From positions 186,001 to 250,000 of the forward strand of contig JAHBXH010000001.1 in the NCBI GenBank assembly GCA_019636555.1: 64,000 nt of DNA, read 5' to 3'. Made by a program: the position numbers and the translations under genes. Within the stretch, counting starts at the first letter, position 1; each line of letters starts with the position of its first letter. This document shows, piece after piece, positions 55,155-61,539 of the stretch. Source of the stretch: Phycisphaeraceae bacterium (GTDB lineage: Bacteria > Planctomycetota > Phycisphaerae > Phycisphaerales > UBA1924). The notes under the pieces were generated by a model. The model did no database searches and had not been told where the DNA came from. It was given only the letters and a program-made list of their open reading frames with translations.

Positions 55155-55624
55155 GCATCGAAGCCTTTTGCCCTACCCCACTGAAGCCATGCGGCTCTCA
55201 TTTTTTTTGCCGAGCCGCGGTCCCGTGGCACAACCGGATCTTCGTTCGAGATAGCTTTCAGAGCCCAATACCAATGGCCGGAATTTTGGCGAAGTTCTTC
55301 TAGGATCATTGGGATCGCTTGAGCGCCCATGCCGATGATTGCCTGATAGGCGGGGTTCATCGCGATCTGCGTCGTGGAAGAGAGCCACTGAGTTTCTTTT
55401 CGCCACTGCTGCGCGAGGGACCGGAATCGCTCTCGCCGAGGGTCTCGCCTGCTCGAAGCAGGAAGTGCGTAATAGCCACAAAGATCATTGAGTTGACGTT
55501 GAAGCTGTATCGACTGCGTACTTGCGCCGAAGGCCGATACAGCAAACAGCACATTCGCCGAAAGAACGAGTGATTGCGTAGACCGGAGGGTCGGTGCTCG
55601 GCGTGCTGGAGTTTGTGCAGTCAT
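55151..55624 (-). CDS. Helical protein of unknown function, second gene of the operon
   Basis: 157 residues. The C-terminal ~90 residues are the conserved part: RSLAQQWRKETQWLSSTTQI, NPAYQAIIGMGAQAIPMILE, HWYWALKAISNEDPVVPRDR and MRAAWLQWGRAKG. This pattern is known from small uncharacterised proteins in defence or mobile contexts; I cannot name the family with confidence. The N-terminal 60 residues look less conserved. The gene overlaps both neighbours by 4 bases (ATGA at each junction). Confidence 0.75.
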   Translation of the reverse strand: MTAQTPARRAPTLRSTQSLVLSANVLFAVSAFGASTQSIQLQRQLNDLCGYYALPASSRRDPRRERFRSLAQQWRKETQWLSSTTQIAMNPAYQAIIGMGAQAIPMILEELRQNSGHWYWALKAISNEDPVVPRDRGSAKKMRAAWLQWGRAKGFDA

Positions 55625-56361
55625 TTGAATCGCTCCAGCGCGGCCTCTGTAATACTTCCGAAGAATAGGCCGTTCTTCACTTCACGAAGAGTATCAAACT
55701 TTCTCCACATTTCATTCTCGGCGATCCCTTGCGGCTGTTCTGAAAAGGCATCGAGGTCGAATACGCAGTCGGTGCTGTTGCCTTCGAGTGCCTGGGTGAC
55801 GATGGCCATCGCATTTTGCTCTTCAAAGGGAATCACAACACGAAGCAAGTAACCTGCGACTGACTGCGGAAGAGATGGGCCGATCACAAAGTTTGTCAGG
55901 AAAGTCTTCTCGAAGGACTCACCAATCGGCAGCTGCAATCGGTTGATAAACCTTGATGCGATTCGAACCACCTTTATCGGTTTCGCCACCGCCATGTATT
56001 TGGGCCAGAGCGCCAACGCCTTTCCCTTAAGTTCGTCCCATGTTCCGTACGGATGCAATCGCGACACTGTAAATCCATCGAGGCGAAATTGAACCACCCA
56101 CTTCTCGTCTGCTGAGCGCAGAATGACGCCATCGGGGCCATCGTCAGTCGTTTGAGACGTGGCTCCTGCTTCGAGCGAAAAATTCAGCTCGGTGACGAAC
56201 ATTCGCCGGTCCTGTCTGGACGGGAAGTCGGCGGCGAGCTCGTCGCACGCGGCCTTGAGAATATCAAAAGTGACGGCTGCTGACCGCTCGACCCGGATGT
56301 CCATCAGGCCTTCGACGATTGGGGCTTTGGTAAGGCGAGGCCAAGTGCTCATGGTTTTCAC
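55621..56361 (-). CDS. TIGR04255-family protein, first gene of the operon
   Basis: 246 residues from a GTG at 56361; an ATG at 56352 is also possible. Features of the TIGR04255 family are present: LTKAPIVEGLMDIRVE at the start, VVQFRLDGFTVSRLHPYGTW in the middle, RIASRFINRLQLPIGESF, and near the end FDTLREVKNGLFFGSITEAA. The family is sporadically distributed and of unknown function, often next to small genes. The arrangement of three overlapping genes, with this one first, suggests a fixed module; I infer a defence or conflict role only from context. Confidence 0.8.
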   Translation of the reverse strand: MKTMSTWPRLTKAPIVEGLMDIRVERSAAVTFDILKAACDELAADFPSRQDRRMFVTELNFSLEAGATSQTTDDGPDGVILRSADEKWVVQFRLDGFTVSRLHPYGTWDELKGKALALWPKYMAVAKPIKVVRIASRFINRLQLPIGESFEKTFLTNFVIGPSLPQSVAGYLLRVVIPFEEQNAMAIVTQALEGNSTDCVFDLDAFSEQPQGIAENEMWRKFDTLREVKNGLFFGSITEAALERFK

Positions 56362-56745
56362 GAAAGAATCCGGTCAATTGCTGACATTCTACCGAAACGT
56401 TGGTGGGTGGGATAATAGGTGATGGCCGGACAATTCTTACCCGGTGGCGGGTGGGCGGATGGCATCGGCCTTCCCTCCTCCACGCTCTCACGTGCACGTC
56501 ACAGCCCGTGTTGCAGATGTCAAAATGCGAATCTTCTCTCCGCAACACCCATGAACCACTCCCTTGCCCTTCCCGCCGCTCGTCCGTCATCGACCGTTGC
56601 GCACCTTCCATTTCTCCTTTCACGATAGTCGCACGAATTAGGCCGCCGATACCGCCGGATTTCTGGTTGCGATCGACTCGCTTTCGCACACGGTCGAAAT
56701 CTGATCAAACAATCGCTTCTACCTCGGCCGCCTCGACGCACGGTG
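56362..56745. other. 384-base gap between the operon and the nuclease gene
   Basis: No credible gene. It should hold the operon promoter; a TAGAAT box lies at 56386-56391 on the minus strand without a good -35. Confidence 0.45.
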
Positions 56746-57930
56746 CTATGGAGATATTGCCCTTTCTGCCGTCAGTACTGGGGTCAGCAATTTTGCGAGT
56801 CCGTCGGCAATGACCTTTGCCACTCGCTCTCCGGAGGGGAGATCATCGGGGGACCATGATAGGAGCCTTTCGGCGTACACCCGTGTCCAAACATCTGTCA
56901 GATTCCGGCGATTGCAGCGAAAGCCGAACTCTTCCTTGTTCGCGATAAGCCGTTCGATGATTCGGCGTCGTGCCGCCTGATCGCCGTGCGGGCCCACCAC
57001 GACGCGCAGGTGGACGCTATCAGGCCTCATTTGCACTTCAGCGAAAAGCGAGGGAGTGCAGTGTTCATGGGTGTTGCCTTCGGCGTCTACTCGGCGGCCC
57101 ACCCATTCCTTGGGGACCAGAAAGAGCCAATTTGAACGGGCCCGCACGACCCACCTGGATTCTGGGGCGCGGAGCTGTGCCTCGGCCACTTCCAGGAGCC
57201 CTGACGTTGCAGAACCGGCGTGCTCAATGATGAGATCGATGGCGCGGCGGTGGTTCGTGTAGATCCGCTTACAAAGACTTTCGATGGTCTGATCATCCAT
57301 GAATCGGGTTCCGATCATGTTCAGGTAGTGGTCGAGAAAGGTTGCGACGTCGGCGCCTAGTGAACCGGCGGCAGTCCTCTTCACCCTCGACAGAACGCCG
57401 TGCAAACTCTGATAGGAGTATCCCGTCCAACTTTCTTCGGATGGCCCCTGGCCTCGTGCGGCGAGGAGGACGAACATGGAGCGAAAGTCATTGAACTCCG
57501 TGCGCACCGCCTGCTCGTACCGTGACAACTGACTTGAATGCTCCCCCGCGTAAATCTTGTTTTCGATCGCGACAATAAACTTGGGGTCGTGGGAGATCAC
57601 AAGGAGGTCAATTGACTTCCATTCGCGCCGTATCTCGATATCGCGAAGTTCAACGCTATCCAGTTCGACAGCAGAAATCGGCCGCCGGTCGGCTGGCGAT
57701 TGTCGAAGCAGGTCCATGAGGACCGCCTTGAGAAACAAGGTACCTTGCCCGTGCGATTCGGACGGATTCAGCAGCCAAGCCAGAAAATTGCTGTGGCGAA
57801 TTTCGGCATGCTCTATTCGGAGCGCATCGAAGATGTTAAAACGGCCGAGATGCTCTTCGAGCGCGAGCAGGTCGTCGTTGTTGGAAACAAAGAGTTCCAG
57901 GGCTTCGAGATCGCTCGGCGCGGAGGGCAT
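56746..57930 (-). CDS. PD-(D/E)XK nuclease superfamily protein (PDDEXK_4-like)
   Basis: 394 residues. The family start is clear: NIFDALRIEHAEIRHSNFLA followed by WLLNPSESHGQGTLFLKAVL. The nuclease core is RREWKSIDLLVISHDPKFIV and AIENKIYAGEHSSQLSRYEQ, giving Asp in SIDLLV, then Glu-x-Lys in IENKIY. This matches PF14281-type nucleases. The C-terminal half (FLDHYLNMIGTRFMDDQTIE, NWLFLVPKEWVGRR) is less conserved. Such proteins are common in defence islands, but a specific activity is not shown. It lies on the same strand as the TIGR04255 operon and the broken gene upstream. Confidence 0.85.
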   Translation of the reverse strand: MPSAPSDLEALELFVSNNDDLLALEEHLGRFNIFDALRIEHAEIRHSNFLAWLLNPSESHGQGTLFLKAVLMDLLRQSPADRRPISAVELDSVELRDIEIRREWKSIDLLVISHDPKFIVAIENKIYAGEHSSQLSRYEQAVRTEFNDFRSMFVLLAARGQGPSEESWTGYSYQSLHGVLSRVKRTAAGSLGADVATFLDHYLNMIGTRFMDDQTIESLCKRIYTNHRRAIDLIIEHAGSATSGLLEVAEAQLRAPESRWVVRARSNWLFLVPKEWVGRRVDAEGNTHEHCTPSLFAEVQMRPDSVHLRVVVGPHGDQAARRRIIERLIANKEEFGFRCNRRNLTDVWTRVYAERLLSWSPDDLPSGERVAKVIADGLAKLLTPVLTAERAISP

Positions 57931-57972
57931 CGAAAGAGCATACAGAAACAGGCAGGCGGATCGTGGGTGCCG

Positions 57973-58731
57973 CTAGTTGTACTTCCGCCCAATCAACCCG
58001 GCCGCGATCGACGAGACGAGATACGGCCTGCTTCCACGAGTCACCGCCAGCGTCGGGCTTTTCCCGCTCGACTTCTCCACCTCAAACTCGTTCGGCGAAA
58101 CGATGTTGACTGCAAGCGCGGACTGCCAGCGGATTGTCTTGTTTGCCTTCGCTCCCATAAAGATCAGGCGATTGCTCGTCAGGATCAGGCGACCGGAATC
58201 GACCTTCTTCATCGCTTCGATCGGCGGGCTGGTCACCCGGAGCGAGCCGTAGCGGAAGCGCAAGCCTTTGGCGATGCGGACCGAGCCGGTGAGGCCGCCG
58301 AAAGAGACCTGGCGGGCGACGGTCTTGAGTTCGTACCAATCGCACTCGCCATCGAAATAGGCGCCTTCGTCATCCTTCAGAGCGATGCCTGGTGCGGCGA
58401 TGACATCGAGCTTGCCGTTGAGGGCTCGCCAACGGTCGCGGGCGTATTCCACGTCGGCCTTTGAGTCGGCGTGGAAGGCGAGGCCGATGCGCAGGCTCTT
58501 GGCGAGGGCTTCGGTCCTCTCCCACTCCTCGTCGCTGAAGAGGCCATCATCGAGAAACTGGTTGACGGATGCCGCGATTCGGCTGCTGGCGGTGGAGGCG
58601 AAGGAAAAGGGCCAAAGGGCCAAATTCTCAAAGTGCCAAAGGATGGCAGTGAAGACCGAAAGACACTGCCTGGAAAAGCGGTGCCACGATGGGGGCGCTT
58701 GGCGAGTTCTTTGATGCGGTGAATTCGGCAT
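57973..58731 (-). pseudogene. Protein of unknown function with an N-terminus disrupted by repeat sequence
   Basis: The open frame is 252 residues. From residue ~50 on it reads as a real protein: NQFLDDGLFSDEEWERTEAL, ALNGKLDVIAAPGIALKDDE, VSFGGLTGSVRIAKGLRFRY and GRLILTSNRLIFMGAKANKT. The last segment resembles PH-like or GRAM-type membrane-binding domains (inference). The first ~45 residues are encoded partly by GGCCAAA tandem repeats (58607-58650). A different frame further upstream (about 58690-58820) reads CQRMDALAMKRARAIDAPIA, perhaps the lost N-terminus. I call it a probable pseudogene, although a shorter start near 58590 could still give a product. Confidence 0.55.
58607..58650. repeat. 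(GGGCCAAA)n-type tract inside the disrupted gene
   Basis: AAAGGGCCAAAGGGCCAAAT followed by a GTGCCAAAGG unit. A variant of the GGGGCAAA family. Confidence 0.7.
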
Positions 58732-59193
58732 CGTCGAGGTGGTTGTCGGCGATGGGTGCGTCGATGGCGCGTGCGCGTTTCATCGCGAGGGCGTCCATGC
58801 GCTGGCATTCGGACTTGGGGATTGCCGCGAGAGAGGCGGGATCTCGCCCACCCCCAAGCCCTCGCTCCCATCGGGGAGGGGGCTTTGGAATTGCCGCATC
58901 TGGCAACGGCCGCGCGCCCGTGTTGCAGGCGGTGAGAGCGAAAGGCGTAAGACAAGAGAAGACTCCCAACCCCTCCCCTCTGGGGAGGGGCTCCGGAATT
59001 GTGGAATCGGCGCGAGGATGAGCGTTTGATCGCGCAGTGCACCCACCCCCTGCCCCCTCCCTCAGGGAGGGGGTTTATGAAACCGGAATCGCGTACGCTG
59101 CGGTGCGACGGGAATTGCTGATGCAGTAGTGTGCTGGAGAATGCGCCGGCGCAGAGCCGGCGGTGAAGTGGATTTGCAGTCGAGAGGAGAGCG
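58732..59193. other. ~460-base repeat-rich gap
   Basis: It holds two G/C hairpins of the large family (58845-58891, 59041-59076), a compact one (58968-59000), a CATCTGGCAACG unit (58892-58932) and a possible gene remnant at 58690-58820. Confidence 0.7.
58845..59076. repeat. Cluster of three G/C hairpin repeats and one CATCTGGCAACG unit
   Basis: Stems CCTCGCTCCCATCGGGGAGG (near 58859), CCCCTCCCCTCTGGGGAGGGG (near 58971) and CCCCCTCCCTCAGGGAGGGGG (near 59053). Confidence 0.8.
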
Positions 59194-60219
59194 ATGGGAC
59201 AATTTCGGTATCAGCTTGAGAAGAAGACGCCGCGGCTGGGGCCGGGCGGTGTGACGCGCGGGGCATCGGTGAAGGAGTTTCCGGCGTCGGTCGGGATCGC
59301 GGGCGTGTCGATGCGACTCGCGCCGGGCGCGATGCGCGAACTGCACTGGCACGCGAACGCGGCGGAGTGGGCATATGTGATGAGCGGGAGTTGCCGCACG
59401 ACGATCGTGCATCCGGACGGGTCGGCGTATGTGGACACGTTCAACGCGGGGGATGTGTGGTATTTCCCGCGCGGGTACGGGCATTCGATCCAGGGGCTGG
59501 GGCCGGGCGAGTGTCACTTCATTTTGATCTTTGATAACGGGGATTTTTCGGAAGATCACACGTTCAGTATCAGCGACTTTTTGTCACGCATGCCGCCGGA
59601 AGCGGTGGCGCTGAATCTGGGGCTGAGCGCGGAAGAGGTTGCGACGCTACCGAAGAAAGAGGTGTATTTCGCGCAGGGGCCGGTGCCGGATGATGCATCG
59701 AGTTTGTCGGCGCCGCGCGCGCATCCGAAGTTGGTGGCGAAGCATCGGTATCCGTTGATGGCGCAGGAGCCGCGGCGTGTGCCGGGGGGCGGGACGCAGC
59801 GGATCGTGTCGGTCGAGGAGTTTCCGATTTCGCAGACGATGGCGGGATCGGTGATCGAGCTTGAAGAGGGGGCGATGCGCGAATTGCACTGGCATCCGAA
59901 CGCGGATGAGTGGCAGTATTTCATCGAGGGGAGCGCGGAGGTCGGCGTGTTTCTCGCGGAAGGGAACGCGGTGATCGACAGGTTTGAAGCGGGGGATATC
60001 GGGTATGCGCCGATGGGTTCGGGGCATTACATCAGGAATGTGGGGAAGGGTGTGTGCCGCGTGCTGGTGGGGTTCAACAACGGTCGGTATGAGGCGATCG
60101 ACATGAGCGAGTGGATGGCGGGGACGCCGCGGGATGTTTTACAGACGAATTTGGGTGTGAGCGCGGCGGTGGTGGAGAAGTTGCCGAAGCAGAGTGTGTT
60201 TGTGGTCAGAAGGCACTAG
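59194..60219 (+). CDS. Bicupin of the oxalate decarboxylase family
   Basis: 341 residues with two cupin domains. Domain 1 has ELHWHANAAEWAYV and GYGHSIQG, domain 2 has ELHWHPNADEWQYF and GSGHYIRN. Each supplies the three His and one Glu of a Mn site. The lid segment after cupin 1 is FSEDHTF, which keeps the Glu that distinguishes oxalate decarboxylase (lid SENST) from the oxidase variants. Oxalate to formate plus CO2 is the likely reaction. The N-terminus is short, without a signal peptide, so the enzyme should be cytoplasmic. GAGGAG precedes the ATG at 59194. No formate-metabolising gene is nearby. Confidence 0.88.
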   Translation: MGQFRYQLEKKTPRLGPGGVTRGASVKEFPASVGIAGVSMRLAPGAMRELHWHANAAEWAYVMSGSCRTTIVHPDGSAYVDTFNAGDVWYFPRGYGHSIQGLGPGECHFILIFDNGDFSEDHTFSISDFLSRMPPEAVALNLGLSAEEVATLPKKEVYFAQGPVPDDASSLSAPRAHPKLVAKHRYPLMAQEPRRVPGGGTQRIVSVEEFPISQTMAGSVIELEEGAMRELHWHPNADEWQYFIEGSAEVGVFLAEGNAVIDRFEAGDIGYAPMGSGHYIRNVGKGVCRVLVGFNNGRYEAIDMSEWMAGTPRDVLQTNLGVSAAVVEKLPKQSVFVVRRH

Positions 60220-60504
60220 GCACTGGGCGTTGGGCAATCGGCAATCGGCATTTGGCATTGGGGGAAGAGCTTGGTTTGTGTCTGCTTCCCCCACCTCGCA
60301 GACAGGGGTAGAGCAAGGTCGGATGTGGGATTGCGGATTTTGTGAGAAAAGAAAACGCTCCCTTCCCCCAACCCTCGCTCGCATCAGGGAGGGGGCTTCG
60401 GACTGCCGCATCTGGCGACGGCCGCGCGCCCGCGTTGCGGGCGGCGAAACGCGCGCAGCGACATCAGCGAGTTGACGCGAACATCCTGACTTGAGAGGGC
60501 GCGA
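60220..60504. repeat. Repeat tract: GGCACTGGGC units, TCTGC..GCAGAC, G/C hairpin, CATCTGGC unit
   Basis: AGGCACTAGGCACTGGGCGT, then GGCAATCGGCAATCGGCATT (60219-60262), the split TCTGCTT..GCAGAC unit (60280-60303), the hairpin at 60362-60405 and GCATCTGGCGACGGCCGCG at 60408. No gene. Confidence 0.8.
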
Positions 60505-60774
60505 TCAGCGCGTCCACGGATATGGGGTCAGGCGGCTGCCGCGGTCCACGAGCCAGAAGCGGCCCCAGTCGTCGGTGGCCTTGCGCATGTTGTCGTTGAT
60601 CGAGGCGGCCATGCGGCTGTTCGAATCATCGAAGCGCAGCGCCGGATCCGAGATGCCCGGCGTGGGATTCCACTGGATGTCGGACAGCGTCTCGCCGGTC
60701 TTGGCGGTGGTGCGGCAGCCGGCAAGGGCGGCCAGAGCAACGAGCGGGAGAACGAACTTGGCGAAGCGCTTCAT
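60505..60774 (-). CDS. Small lipoprotein of unknown function
   Basis: 89 residues from the ATG at 60774 with GGAG upstream; the longer open frame upstream runs into repeat DNA. The signal sequence [14 protein letters not shown] has a clear lipobox (LAGC), so Cys20 is the expected lipidation site. The mature part contains [40 protein letters not shown] and [17 protein letters not shown]. No family recognised; it is likely a short envelope lipoprotein. Confidence 0.8.
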   Translation of the reverse strand: MKRFAKFVLPLVALAALAGCRTTAKTGETLSDIQWNPTPGISDPALRFDDSNSRMAASINDNMRKATDDWGRFWLVDRGSRLTPYPWTR

Positions 60775-60875
60775 GGAAAACTCCGGGGCCCCATAGAGAA
60801 TCGGCAAGAGTGTATCGGCTGTACGAGCAAAGCGGGGGAGCGGTTGTAGCGGAGATTGGGGGAGGGTGTCAAGAG

Positions 60876-60912
60876 GGAAAGGGGCAAAGGGGCAAAGGGG
60901 CAAAGGGAAAAG
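60876..60912. repeat. (GGGGCAAA)n tract
   Basis: Three to four units of GGGGCAAA between the lipoprotein and the YjfB-like gene. Confidence 0.8.
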
Positions 60913-61050
60913 GGGCGAAGGGACGCGATGGTCGGGGGCCGGGCGCGAAAAAGGCGCAAGTGCCGGAATAAACGGATCTTAGAGTGGTGTTTCGGGGCTG
61001 TTCCGGGCGGTGTGATGGCGGCGGGGGGCCGGCTGGGGGATATTGGAAGG

Positions 61051-61284
61051 ATGGAAACGAGCGGCATGGAAGGACTTGGGGCGAGCCTGATGGCGATGCA
61101 GCAGGGGAAGCTGCAGTTTGAGGTCGGGGTGAAGCTTGCCGCGAAGGCGATGGATGTGGAGCGCGGCGAGGGAGCGGCAATGGTGGGGCTTGTCTCTGCC
61201 GCGGCAAAGGTGATGGAGGCCGGGCAGAAGGGACTTGAAAGAGGGATCGAGGGGATGGTGGGGGCGCTGGACGTGTACGCGTAG
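61051..61284 (+). CDS. YjfB-like small protein (putative motility protein family)
   Basis: 77 residues from an ATG at 61051; an ATG at 61066 is the alternative. [20 protein letters not shown] with [12 protein letters not shown] resembles the YjfB family (PF14070), whose members have a short helical pattern of this kind and no proven role. The rest ([20 protein letters not shown]) is amphipathic helix. A GGAAGG precedes the first ATG very closely, so the start is uncertain. Confidence 0.6.
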   Translation: METSGMEGLGASLMAMQQGKLQFEVGVKLAAKAMDVERGEGAAMVGLVSAAAKVMEAGQKGLERGIEGMVGALDVYA

Positions 61285-61437
61285 GGGCGGAATGCGGGGG
61301 GAGTGGTGAATTGAGTTTGTGGCTGAGGACCTGCCGGGATGGCAGGTTTGTTTGTTTTTGGCGAGAGGATGGTGAACGCGAGAGGTTCGGGGGCTGCGTC
61401 ATGCTCTGCGAACGACTCCCTTGTGTCGGCGGGGATC

Positions 61438-61476
61438 GCCCACCCCCTGCCCCCTCCCTCTGGGAGGGGGTTTCTG
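61438..61476. repeat. G/C hairpin repeat upstream of clpB
   Basis: CCCCCTGCCCCCTCCCTCTG followed by GGAGGGGGTTTCTG, in the spacer 64 bases before clpB. Confidence 0.8.
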
Positions 61477-61539
61477 AGTGGCGCGCGGGTTGCAACGGGT
61501 GTCTCTTGGCGTCGGCCGTAGGCTGATGCGGAGGTATCC

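Noticed and set aside
56264..56741. Minus-strand frames between the TIGR04255 and nuclease genes
   Set aside because: No ribosome site, Arg-rich composition, overlap with the operon start.
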